Assembly: GCA_023481175.1 (NCBI GenBank)
Contig: JAMCWM010000022.1
Location: 1 to 34,959 of the forward strand
Reading direction: 5' to 3'
Length of the DNA: 34,959 nucleotides
From: Nitrospirota bacterium
GTDB taxonomy: Bacteria > Nitrospirota > Leptospirillia > Leptospirillales > Leptospirillaceae
A program made the position numbers and the translations under genes. Below, piece after piece: positions 24,095 to 31,523 of this stretch. Below the pieces are notes generated by a model. It saw only the letters and a list, made by a program, of their open reading frames with translations, had not been told where the DNA came from and ran no database searches. Position 1 is the stretch's first letter. Each line of letters starts with the position of its first letter.

Positions 24095-25003
24095 ATGGAA
24101 ATTTTTCTGACGGAATATGCCGGTGTCTGCGTCGGGGTGAAGAGGGCGATCAAAATGGCGCATCGGACGGCGGAGGAGGCCTCCGGCCCCATCTTCGTCC
24201 TGCACGAAATCGTTCATAATACCCATGTGGTCAACGACCTGGCCAACCGGGGCGTTCATTCGGTTGACGATGTCTCTGAAGTCCAGAGCGGAACCTTGAT
24301 CGTCAGTGCCCACGGCGTCTCCCCGAGCGTCATCCAGGAGGCGAAATCCCGTAGCCTGGATGTGGTGGACACCACCTGCCCCCTGGTCTCGAAGATCCAC
24401 AGGATCGTCAAGGCGCTCGCCGACAAGAACTACACGATCCTGCTCCTCGGAGAGAAGAGCCACGACGAGGTGATGGGGGTTCAGGGCCATGCGGAGGATC
24501 ACATCCATATCTTCCATCGCAAGGAGGAAATTGCGGGCTTGCCCATGACAGATGGCCCGGTGGCCCTCGTGTCGCAGACCACCCAGTCGATCAAGTACTT
24601 TGACGAGATTCTGGAACTTCTTCTCAAACGGTATCCCCAGCTTGAGGTCCACAATACGATCTGCGACGCAACCGAGAAACGGCAAACATCGGCCCTGGCC
24701 ATCGCGGGAAACATGGATGTCATGATCACCGTCGGATCGATGAGTTCTGCCAATTCCCGCCGCCTTCAGGAGGTGTCCGGGGGGCTCTGTTCGGCCTCCT
24801 ATCTTGTCGACCAGGCGTCAGAAGTCCAGTTCGAATGGTTTACGGGCCACGAACGTGTCGGAGTGACGGCCGGTGCCTCCACACCCGATTACCTGATCGA
24901 GGATGTGATCGAGAAACTCAAGGAGATTTCCCTTAATAAAGGGGTGGAGCCTTCGGTCATCCGGAACGAGTCGGCCGAAGAGGAATTTATCGAGGTCCAT
25001 TGA
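24095..25003 (+). CDS. ispH: 4-hydroxy-3-methylbut-2-enyl diphosphate reductase
   Basis: Last enzyme of the MEP isoprenoid pathway; an iron-sulfur protein that reduces HMBPP to IPP and DMAPP. A 302-residue protein with the three cluster cysteines C12 (GVCVGVKRA), C95 (DTTCPLV) and C190 (ICDATEKRQ). Substrate-binding H37/H41 (HEIVHN), AHG (72-74), H123 with catalytic E125 (SHDEVMGVQGH) and SSANSRRL are also present. ATG is preceded by GGAGG seven bases away. Its position between hpnA and hpnJ places precursor supply under hopanoid control. A small 5-bp hairpin (TGCCG/CGGCA) lies in the 95-bp gap upstream. Confidence 0.97.
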   Translation: MEIFLTEYAGVCVGVKRAIKMAHRTAEEASGPIFVLHEIVHNTHVVNDLANRGVHSVDDVSEVQSGTLIVSAHGVSPSVIQEAKSRSLDVVDTTCPLVSKIHRIVKALADKNYTILLLGEKSHDEVMGVQGHAEDHIHIFHRKEEIAGLPMTDGPVALVSQTTQSIKYFDEILELLLKRYPQLEVHNTICDATEKRQTSALAIAGNMDVMITVGSMSSANSRRLQEVSGGLCSASYLVDQASEVQFEWFTGHERVGVTAGASTPDYLIEDVIEKLKEISLNKGVEPSVIRNESAEEEFIEVH

Positions 25004-25089
25004 CCGATTGAAAGACAGAATGTTTCATCGTTGACCGGATAATGCCTGACGAAGCGATTCCGAAGGGCTCTTTCACTTGAAAGGATGCC

Positions 25090-26532
25090 ATGGCGACCAA
25101 ACGGACACTTTTCCTGAACCCCCCCTCCTTCGACGACTTTGACGGCGGGGCGGGCGCACGGTATCAGGCCACCCGCGAGGTGCGCTCCTTCTGGTACCCC
25201 ACCTGGCTGACTTATCCGGCCGGAATGCTCGAGAACTCCCTTGTCGTGGACGCTCCCGCCCAGAACTTGGGCCGGGAGGAGACGCTTGAACTGGCCGATT
25301 CTTTCGATATGGTCGTTCTCTATACAAGCACGCCTTCTCTCAAGAACGATATTGCGACAGCCCAGGGATTAAAGGCGCGCAATCCTTCCATGCTCGTCGG
25401 CTTCGTCGGGCCGCATCCATCCGTCCTGCCCGAACTCACCCTCAAGGCCGATCCGGTCATCGACTTCGTGGTTCGGGAGGAGTTCGACTACGTCATCCCC
25501 GAGATTGCAAACGGCGCCCGTCTCGAGGATGTTGCCGGCATTCATTTCCGGAAGGACGGAGCCGTCATCGGAAATCCGGACCGTCCGGTCATCGAGGATC
25601 TCGACGCCCTGCCCTTTGCCTCCAGGGTCTATGCGAGAGATCTAAAAATCAGCGACTACGAGATTCCCTGGATGAAGTTCCCCTATATTTCGATCTACAC
25701 GGGACGGGGATGCGGAAGCAAATGCACGTTCTGCCTCTGGCCGCAGACTTTCTCGGGTAACGTCTATCGCGTTCGTTCCGTCGAGAATGTTCTCGAAGAG
25801 GTGGCCTACATCAAGAAAACCTTTCCTGGCATCAAGGAGCTCTTTTTTGACGACGACACCCTGACAGAATATCGGGATCGGACTCGCGAGCTGGCCCGAG
25901 GTCTCAAGTCCTTCAACCTTTCCTGGGGGTGCAACTCCAAGGCCAATGTCGATTTCGAGACGCTTCGCATCATGCGGGACTCGGGATGCCGGGTCATGGT
26001 CGTCGGATATGAGTCGGGCAATCAGCAAATTCTGAACAATGTCAAGAAGGGTATCCGCGTGGAACAGGCGGAAAAGTTTACCCGGGATGCCCACCAGCTG
26101 GGAATGACCATCCATGGGACCTTCATGGTCGGTCTCCCTGGTGAGACGACAGAGACCATCGATGAAACCATCGCCTTTGCCAGTCGTCTCAATATCGAGA
26201 CCCTCCAGGTCTCTCTGGCCTCTCCTTATCCCGGAACGCATTTTTACGAGTATGCCAAGGAAAACGGGTACCTGGTCGATTCGGAGATGGTATCGGACGA
26301 CGGATTCCAGTCGGTGAATGTCTCCTATCCGGAGATCACCTCTCGGGAAATTTTTATGGCCGTTCCTAAGTTCTATCGACAGTACTATTTCAGACCACGC
26401 TATGTGCTGAAGGTTTTGCGGCGGGCCATGTTCAGCTATGCCGAGCTCAGGAAGACCGTCCGGGAGGCCCGTGAGTTTTTCCGGTTCATGGCCAAGCGGA
26501 GGGACTCGGAAAAGGCTCATCAGACCACATGA
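25090..26532 (+). CDS. hpnJ: Hopanoid radical SAM enzyme HpnJ
   Basis: A 480-residue radical SAM protein with an N-terminal B12-binding-like domain and a cluster motif YTGRGCGSKCTFCLWPQ (C208, C212, C215). The cluster region and the following FSGNVYRVRS are characteristic of HpnJ, which in Burkholderia genetics is needed to turn the glucosamine head group of bacteriohopanetetrol into the cyclitol ether. AAAGGA lies five bases before the ATG. It is followed 16 bp later by hpnI, with a seven-codon ORF bridging the gap. The deacetylase HpnK, expected to act before HpnJ, is not in the window. Confidence 0.93.
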   Translation: MATKRTLFLNPPSFDDFDGGAGARYQATREVRSFWYPTWLTYPAGMLENSLVVDAPAQNLGREETLELADSFDMVVLYTSTPSLKNDIATAQGLKARNPSMLVGFVGPHPSVLPELTLKADPVIDFVVREEFDYVIPEIANGARLEDVAGIHFRKDGAVIGNPDRPVIEDLDALPFASRVYARDLKISDYEIPWMKFPYISIYTGRGCGSKCTFCLWPQTFSGNVYRVRSVENVLEEVAYIKKTFPGIKELFFDDDTLTEYRDRTRELARGLKSFNLSWGCNSKANVDFETLRIMRDSGCRVMVVGYESGNQQILNNVKKGIRVEQAEKFTRDAHQLGMTIHGTFMVGLPGETTETIDETIAFASRLNIETLQVSLASPYPGTHFYEYAKENGYLVDSEMVSDDGFQSVNVSYPEITSREIFMAVPKFYRQYYFRPRYVLKVLRRAMFSYAELRKTVREAREFFRFMAKRRDSEKAHQTT

Positions 26533-26552
26533 ATCCCAAAAGATCACGATGA
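26529..26552 (+). other. Seven-codon bridging ORF between hpnJ and hpnI
   Basis: ATG at 26529 overlaps the hpnJ stop as ATGA, and its own stop TGA at 26550-26552 overlaps the hpnI ATG as ATGA. It encodes MNPKRSR. The 8-base sequence ATGAATCC occurs at both ends (26529-26536 and 26549-26556). It may hand terminating ribosomes from hpnJ to hpnI, or be a chance product of a 20-base duplication. Confidence 0.35.
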
Positions 26553-27763
26553 ATCCAGCCGGCATCCTCTCCATCGCCGGGGGCGTTTTTCTCTTTATCG
26601 CAGCCATCGGTGTCTTCTTTGACGGTCTGGCCCTTTATGGGGCCGACCGTCTTTTGCGTAGCCGCCGGGACTCCTGGGTTCCGGACGGTGTTCTTCCTCC
26701 GATCCTGATGATCAAGCCTGTCCGCGGCCTCGACCATGGAGCCCGGGAGAACTTTCTCTCCTTTGTCGAACAGCACTATCCCAGCTTTCGAATCATCTTT
26801 ACGGTCGACTCTCCCGACGATCCTGCCGTCACTCTTATCCGCGAGCTCGAATCTCTCTACCCGGAGAAGGTCTCCCTGGCCATCGTCTCCGAACGCTCTG
26901 GCGCAAACAAGAAAATGAACAAGGTCGCGGCCGTGGCCCGTGATGCGACCGATCCCTTCATTCTTTTGAACGACAGCGATATACGCGTCGGACCGAACTA
27001 CTTGCGGGAAATCGTCCTGCCTATCCTTTCCGAACCCGATGTGGGAGCGGTGACCTGCCTCCAGCGGGGAACTCCCGAAGGAGGATTTTCCTCCCGACTT
27101 TCCGCGATGCTTCTGAACAGTGAAATGATCCCCCAGGCCCTGGTGGCCTATGTTCTGATGCCGCTCACCTATCTCTATGGCCCTACAATGCTTTTTCGAG
27201 GAGAAGCGATCCGTGCCATCGGAGGTTTCGACGTCATGAAGGACTACCTGGCCGACGACTATCACCTCGGACGGCTGATTCATGAAAAGGGATACCGCAT
27301 CGTCCTCTCTCCCACATTGATCGATGCCCAGATCCGGGACGAATCCCTGTCGGCCATCTTCTCTCATGAAATCCGCTGGGCCCGGACCTACTCCAGCCTC
27401 CGGCCCTTCGGGTATGGGCTCTCCTTGTTTGTCCGTCCCGTCCTGTTTGTTTTGATGGCAATCATCCTTGGCATCCTTTCGGGAAGCCCTGCCATTTCGG
27501 TCGGATCCATGGGGCTTTATGTTCTCCATGTGGCCCTGGTGTCTTATCTGACACGACAGTTCCTCGATCGTCCCATGAGTCACAAGGACGCGGGAGTCTG
27601 GCTCATGAGGGAAATCGTCTCCCTGGTGGCCTATTTTGGAAGTTTCGGACGGCGCATCATGTGGCGTGGACACCGTTACAGGATACTCCCGGGAGGGGCC
27701 CTCAAGCCCCTCGATCTCCCTCCCTCTTCGGGTGACCATATCCCGAACATCTCCAGGTCCTGA
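26549..27763 (+). CDS. hpnI: Hopanoid glycosyltransferase HpnI
   Basis: A 404-residue membrane glycosyltransferase of the ceramide glucosyltransferase type (GT21-like). HpnI adds N-acetylglucosamine to bacteriohopanetetrol in the organisms studied. Seen: an N-terminal membrane helix (about 5-28), IKPVRGLD (55-62), DSD metal/sugar motif (142-144), catalytic DDYHLG (236-241), HEIRW (273-277, in place of the (Q/R)xxRW pattern) and C-terminal hydrophobic helices. The ATG at 26549 is chosen because it begins at a natural membrane anchor; an upstream frame overlapping hpnJ is not protein-like. It overlaps the next gene by one base (TGATG). Confidence 0.92.
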   Translation: MNPAGILSIAGGVFLFIAAIGVFFDGLALYGADRLLRSRRDSWVPDGVLPPILMIKPVRGLDHGARENFLSFVEQHYPSFRIIFTVDSPDDPAVTLIRELESLYPEKVSLAIVSERSGANKKMNKVAAVARDATDPFILLNDSDIRVGPNYLREIVLPILSEPDVGAVTCLQRGTPEGGFSSRLSAMLLNSEMIPQALVAYVLMPLTYLYGPTMLFRGEAIRAIGGFDVMKDYLADDYHLGRLIHEKGYRIVLSPTLIDAQIRDESLSAIFSHEIRWARTYSSLRPFGYGLSLFVRPVLFVLMAIILGILSGSPAISVGSMGLYVLHVALVSYLTRQFLDRPMSHKDAGVWLMREIVSLVAYFGSFGRRIMWRGHRYRILPGGALKPLDLPPSSGDHIPNISRS

Positions 27764-28134
27764 TGTTTTCCTACGTCGGGCTGCTTTTTCTGTTCTTCCT
27801 CGCCCTTCTTTTGGAAGATGTCGGTTTCATCCTTCTCTCGAGGGGGATGAAGGCGACGCGGGCCGAGGAGGGCAGGGGGAGGATTCGGGCGATCCTCCGC
27901 CACCCGGAGGTCCTTCTGGGAGTCTTTCTTCAGGCCGTCTATTTTATCCTGCTTCTTGGCCTCCTCCGGGAGCTTCCGGTCAGCCTTGTCGTGCCCATGA
28001 CCGGATTCGGATATGTCCTGACCGCTCTCCTGGCCCGCCTTTTTATCGGGGAAAGGGTTCCGCTCCTCCGCTGGGGAGGGATCTGCCTGATCACGGCCGG
28101 AGTCGTCCTGATCGCCCGTTCGGGAACCCGCTGA
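27763..28134 (+). CDS. Small SMR/EamA-like four-helix membrane protein
   Basis: A 123-residue inner-membrane protein with four predicted helices (about 3-22, 48-68, 72-92, 98-118). Its closing part, PVSLVVPMTGFGYVLTALLARLFIGERV followed by WGGICLITAGVVLI in substance, is the EamA/small multidrug resistance pattern (described here in two pieces around residues 70-117). ArnE/ArnF, which flip undecaprenyl-linked aminoarabinose, share this architecture. The start codon overlaps the hpnI stop by one base, so it is made in step with HpnI. A flippase for the glycosylated hopanoid is an attractive but untested inference; a general drug or lipid transporter is the alternative. Confidence 0.75.
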   Translation: MFSYVGLLFLFFLALLLEDVGFILLSRGMKATRAEEGRGRIRAILRHPEVLLGVFLQAVYFILLLGLLRELPVSLVVPMTGFGYVLTALLARLFIGERVPLLRWGGICLITAGVVLIARSGTR

Positions 28135-28138
28135 GACC

Positions 28139-28966
28139 ATGCATCTGTTCCTCTCCACCCTCCTTTTCCGGTGGTACGTCTTTTTTTTCTGGGGAGCGGG
28201 CCTTTTGATCCTGGCCCGGGTTGTAGGTTTTCCCGGAGCTCTTCTCCGCTTTCTCATGGCCTATGCGATCGCCTACTTCTGCGAATGGTCCTCCGCCCGT
28301 CCGGGGGGATGGTTCCCCTTTGGCCACTACCGGTATCTTCCAACGACCACACAGCGAGAGATCTGGATCGGGATCCTTCCGCTGATGGATTCCCTCTCCT
28401 TCGCCTTTCTTGCCGTGGGATCCCTGGGAGTCGCCTCCCTTCTTTTCGGACGAAGCCTTCGCGAGTCCATGGGGCTTCCCTGGCGGGACTTTTCAAAGAT
28501 CCTGGCCGGAGCGATCGGTCTTTTCGTCATGATCGACATGGTGATCGACCCCGTGGCGCTTCGCGGAAACCGCTGGTTTCTCGGCAAGATCTACGACTAT
28601 CCTGAGGGGGGGGCCTATTTTGGCGTGACCTTGTCGAATTTTGCGGGGTGGGCGGTGACAGGCTTCTTCATCATGACCCTCTGGCGCCTCCTTCCCCGCC
28701 CGTCCATGGAATCCGGGAACGGGAGCCTTCTGGACCAGGGGCTTCCGGTCACGCTCTACCTCTCCGTTTACCTCTTCAATCTTTCCGTGGCCATTGACCT
28801 GGGGGAGTGGGGAATCGCAGGGGCGGATCTTTTTTGGGGAGGGATTCTGGCAGCGGTCTTTCTTGCGAGAGGAAGACCAGTCATTCAAAATGGCACCTGG
28901 CGACTTACTATGGGTCATGGCGCCAGGGCTCGAAATCGTTCATCCAGGGAGTGCAGGCCTGAATGA
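28139..28966 (+). CDS. cruF: CruF-like carotenoid hydratase family membrane protein with altered C-terminus
   Basis: A 275-residue integral membrane protein of the DUF422/CruF family, whose studied members hydrate the terminal double bond of carotenoids. Seen: AYFCEWSSARPGGWFPFGHYRY (about 44-65, given here as two overlapping motifs EWSSARPGGWFPFG and FGHYRY), PLMDSLSFAFL, MVIDPVALRGNRWFLG and YPEGGAYFGVTLSNFAGW. It begins 4 bp after the SMR-like gene. No other carotenoid gene is near, so the substrate could be another polyprenoid, for example a hopanoid precursor. The last roughly 28 residues (from about VIQNGTW) are read from the end of the ISL3-type element, so the native tail has been replaced; the membrane core appears complete. 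Confidence 0.82.
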   Translation: MHLFLSTLLFRWYVFFFWGAGLLILARVVGFPGALLRFLMAYAIAYFCEWSSARPGGWFPFGHYRYLPTTTQREIWIGILPLMDSLSFAFLAVGSLGVASLLFGRSLRESMGLPWRDFSKILAGAIGLFVMIDMVIDPVALRGNRWFLGKIYDYPEGGAYFGVTLSNFAGWAVTGFFIMTLWRLLPRPSMESGNGSLLDQGLPVTLYLSVYLFNLSVAIDLGEWGIAGADLFWGGILAAVFLARGRPVIQNGTWRLTMGHGARARNRSSRECRPE

Positions 28967-29570
28967 TCTTCCGTTTCTTGAACGTCTCATCCCGGTAAGC
29001 GTACGCCCGACGGATGACCTTCTTGGCTTTCTGGTTGGGCGATTCGACGTATCCCAACGGAACCTTCTTCTCACAGGAGGACAAGATCCCGTCAAGATGT
29101 TCTTCAACCATGGCCGCAAAGCGCTTGAGAGGCTCCATTCGGCTCCACTTCAGGGAGTTGACCCATTTCCGGAAGAACTTCATCGCCCAAGTCCGGGATT
29201 GGTATTCCCAAAGATGACCGAAGGTCTCCTTGAGGAAGTGCGCTTTGAGAAGGCATGGACTCACAAGAAGGAGTTCCTCCAGAGCCTTTCGGCCCTCACG
29301 TTTCAGATTGGACCTCCGGGACAGGAGAACGAACTTCTTGCCACCCAGAAGTCCTTTCATCCGGTCTCCCGGTTTCTTGGACTCCTGCTTCCGGACCTCA
29401 TTGACCGCCTCGAGGAGGTGCCGGATCACATGGAACTTGTCGTAAATGATCTGGGCCGTGGGACAATGGGCCAGGAGGCTCTTCCGAAAGGGCTTCCACG
29501 TCGTTCTCCGTCGCATGGATGATCTCCGGCGTGTTTTCCGGAGAAGGGCCCGGACGACCGCTCTTTCGTT
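28908..29570 (-). pseudogene. 5'-truncated ISL3-family transposase
   Basis: The C-terminal part of an ISL3-type DDE transposase. Recognisable stretches: WKPFRKSLLAHCPTAQIIYDKFHVIRHLLEAVNEVRKQE in substance (given as KPFRKSLLAHCP and IIYDKFHVIRHLLEAVNEVR), then RRSNLKREGRKALEELL, GHLWEYQSRTWAMKFFRKW, and the closing AYAYRDETFKKRKIIQACTPW typical of the family. Homology fades upstream of about 29560, so roughly half of a normal 400-residue transposase is missing and the frame then runs antisense into cbiX. The catalytic domain is incomplete, so it is dead. Its downstream end (about 28885-28907) has entered the cruF coding region. Terminal repeats could not be identified. Confidence 0.8.
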
Positions 29571-29597
29571 GACCCTTCTCCCGTCTCGCCGTATAAT
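29569..29597 (+). promoter_or_regulatory. Near-consensus promoter of the cbiX-hemE-hemN operon
   Basis: -35 TTGACC (29569-29574), exactly 17-base spacer, -10 TATAAT (29592-29597), perfect consensus. The +1 position seven bases on is 29604, the A of the cbiX ATG, so the message would be leaderless. The promoter lies at the broken edge of the transposase remnant. Confidence 0.75.
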
Positions 29598-29603
29598 TTG
29601 GAC

Positions 29604-30437
29604 ATGAAAAATATCGCAGGATCCCTGCAAAGGGAAAACGGGCCGATCGCGGTGGTTCTGATCGGCCACGGAAGTCCCATGGAAGAGGGGAATCGCCATT
29701 TTCGGGAGACAGTGGGAAAACTTCTGCCCAGACTTCCACCGGAATGGACGGTCCGGGAGGCCTTTCTGGAACATGCCGAACCGGAGGTCCGGACCGTTCT
29801 GCGGGATCTGGCGGAGAAGATGGCCGCAATTCATCTCTTCCCCTTTCTTCTCTTCGATGCCGGCCATTCCAAGGGCGATGTGTGGGGCTTCATCGGGGAA
29901 CTGGCCCGGGATTTTCCGAATGTCACGGTCGTCCGCGAATGGGCCATCGGGACCGATCAGGCACCCGTCTCAGTTCTCCTCGACCTCCTTCCTCCCGCCG
30001 ATCCCGCCATCAGAGACCAGGTGATCATCGTCGGACGGGGGAGTCTCGATCCCGGAGCAAACGCCTCCCTCTACTACCAGGGACGCAGGCTCTGGGAGCG
30101 GCGTCTGGGACGGGAGTTCCTCTTTTCATTCATCGGGGTGACAGAACCCCGATATCGGTCGCTTATGGAGACCCTAGAGCCGACAGGCTTCGACAGGCTT
30201 CTTGTCGTTCCCTATTTTCTCTTCGAAGGGGTTCTCATGGAGAGGATCCGAAAGGGGCTCGAGGACTTTCTTCTTCGCTGCCCTCTCCCTCACGGAGGAA
30301 GTGTCACTCCTCCCTTTGGAGACCATCCGATCCTTCTTGATGCCATTGCCGGGCGCCTTACCCGCCTGGTCAAGAATCGCCAGACCGTCATGCCCCGGTG
30401 GCTCGCTCTTGATCCCCCGGCATCCGCCACTCTTTAA
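29604..30437 (+). CDS. cbiX: CbiX/SirB-like two-domain tetrapyrrole chelatase
   Basis: A 277-residue protein built of two CbiX-type halves, the family that inserts cobalt or iron into sirohydrochlorin. The first half keeps both metal-side histidines, H22 in IGHGSPMEEGN and H88 in FDAGHSKGDV. In the second half the matching positions are R145 (VGRGSLDPGAN) and L211 (FEGVLMERI), so that half looks inactive. The ATG at 29604 has no ribosome site but lies exactly where the promoter at 29569-29597 should start transcription; a TTG at 29598 abuts the -10 and is rejected. It is followed 14 bp later by hemE. Linkage to heme genes suggests siroheme synthesis or iron insertion rather than cobalamin. 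Confidence 0.8.
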   Translation: MKNIAGSLQRENGPIAVVLIGHGSPMEEGNRHFRETVGKLLPRLPPEWTVREAFLEHAEPEVRTVLRDLAEKMAAIHLFPFLLFDAGHSKGDVWGFIGELARDFPNVTVVREWAIGTDQAPVSVLLDLLPPADPAIRDQVIIVGRGSLDPGANASLYYQGRRLWERRLGREFLFSFIGVTEPRYRSLMETLEPTGFDRLLVVPYFLFEGVLMERIRKGLEDFLLRCPLPHGGSVTPPFGDHPILLDAIAGRLTRLVKNRQTVMPRWLALDPPASATL

Positions 30438-30451
30438 CCGGAAGGCCGTAC

Positions 30452-31495
30452 ATGGGCTCTGTTCCCCTTTCCAATGACCTGTTCCTGCGGGCCTGCCGCC
30501 GGGAAAGACTCGACCGGCCCCCCATCTGGATCATGCGCCAAGCGGGGCGCTACATGCCGGAATATCAGGAGATCCGTAAAAAGACGACCTTCCTGGGGCT
30601 TTGTAAAACACCGGAGCTTGCCGCACAGGCGACTCTCCTCCCCATCGACCTTCTGGGGCTCGATGCGGCGATCCTTTTCTCGGATATCCTGATTCCGGTT
30701 GAAGCCATGGGCCTCGACCTCGAGTTCACCGAGCACAAGGGCCCCCGTTTTTCCAATCCTGTCCGGACCGATGGCGACATCGACCGTCTGGGGGTTCCCG
30801 AAGCCCGGAAGGCCACCGGTTTTGTCGCCGATGCTGTACGGCTCATCAACCAACGGCTGGCAGGTCGTGTTCCTCTTCTGGGGTTTTCGGGCTCCCCCTT
30901 CACGCTCGCCACCTATATGGTCGAGGGGGAGACTTCCAAGGAATTCACGCAGGTCAAGCGGATGATCTTCGGTAATCCCCGCGGCTACCGGACCCTGATG
31001 GAAAAGGTGACCCGGACGGTGATCGACTATCTCGAGATGCAGATCGAGGCGGGGATCCATGCCTACCAGCTCTTCGACACCTGGGCCGGCTCCCTCTGCG
31101 CCGAACATTACCGGGAGTATGCCCTCCCCTACACGCAGGAGGTCGTAAGGGCCCTTTCCCGGCACGGAATTCCGTCGATTCTCTATGTGAACGGGACCTG
31201 CGCCCTCCTGGACGAAATGAACCGGGCAGGAACGGATGTCCTTTCCATCGACTGGCGTCTTCCCCTTGAACGGGCGATCCCCCGGGTCTCGGAGGAGAAG
31301 GTTCTTCAGGGAAATCTCGACCCCGTCGTTCTACTGACGACACGGGAGGCGCTCGAGTCCGAGGTGACGCGAATCCTGGCCGGAGTCGGGAGCCGCCCCG
31401 GCTTCATCTTCAATCTTGGTCACGGGATCCTTCCGGAGACCCCCGTCGACATGGCCCGTCATCTCGTGAAAATTGTCCAGAACGGCCTTTCTTAG
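30452..31495 (+). CDS. hemE: Uroporphyrinogen decarboxylase
   Basis: Decarboxylates the four acetate arms of uroporphyrinogen III to give coproporphyrinogen III, in the cytosolic heme pathway. A 347-residue protein of usual length with the N-terminal signature PPIWIMRQAGRYMPEY (23-38) carrying the arginines that hold the substrate. Further family segments: ILFSDILIPVEAMGLDLEF, GFSGSPFTLATYMVEG, and NLGHGILPETP near the end. A GGAAGG ribosome site lies about eight bases before the ATG. It is the middle gene of cbiX-hemE-hemN, 28 bp ahead of hemN. Confidence 0.97.
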   Translation: MGSVPLSNDLFLRACRRERLDRPPIWIMRQAGRYMPEYQEIRKKTTFLGLCKTPELAAQATLLPIDLLGLDAAILFSDILIPVEAMGLDLEFTEHKGPRFSNPVRTDGDIDRLGVPEARKATGFVADAVRLINQRLAGRVPLLGFSGSPFTLATYMVEGETSKEFTQVKRMIFGNPRGYRTLMEKVTRTVIDYLEMQIEAGIHAYQLFDTWAGSLCAEHYREYALPYTQEVVRALSRHGIPSILYVNGTCALLDEMNRAGTDVLSIDWRLPLERAIPRVSEEKVLQGNLDPVVLLTTREALESEVTRILAGVGSRPGFIFNLGHGILPETPVDMARHLVKIVQNGLS

Positions 31496-31523
31496 CCCCG
31501 AAACAAAGGAGTCAGGTCCTGCC

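Noticed and set aside
25004-25089. Promoter in the ispH-hpnJ gap using TTGACC at 25031
   Set aside because: No acceptable -10 hexamer lies 16-18 bases downstream; hpnJ is more likely read from the upstream message.
29570-29867. N-terminal extension of the transposase frame into cbiX
   Set aside because: No similarity to transposases upstream of about 29560 and it is antisense to the chelatase gene; the element is truncated, not full length.
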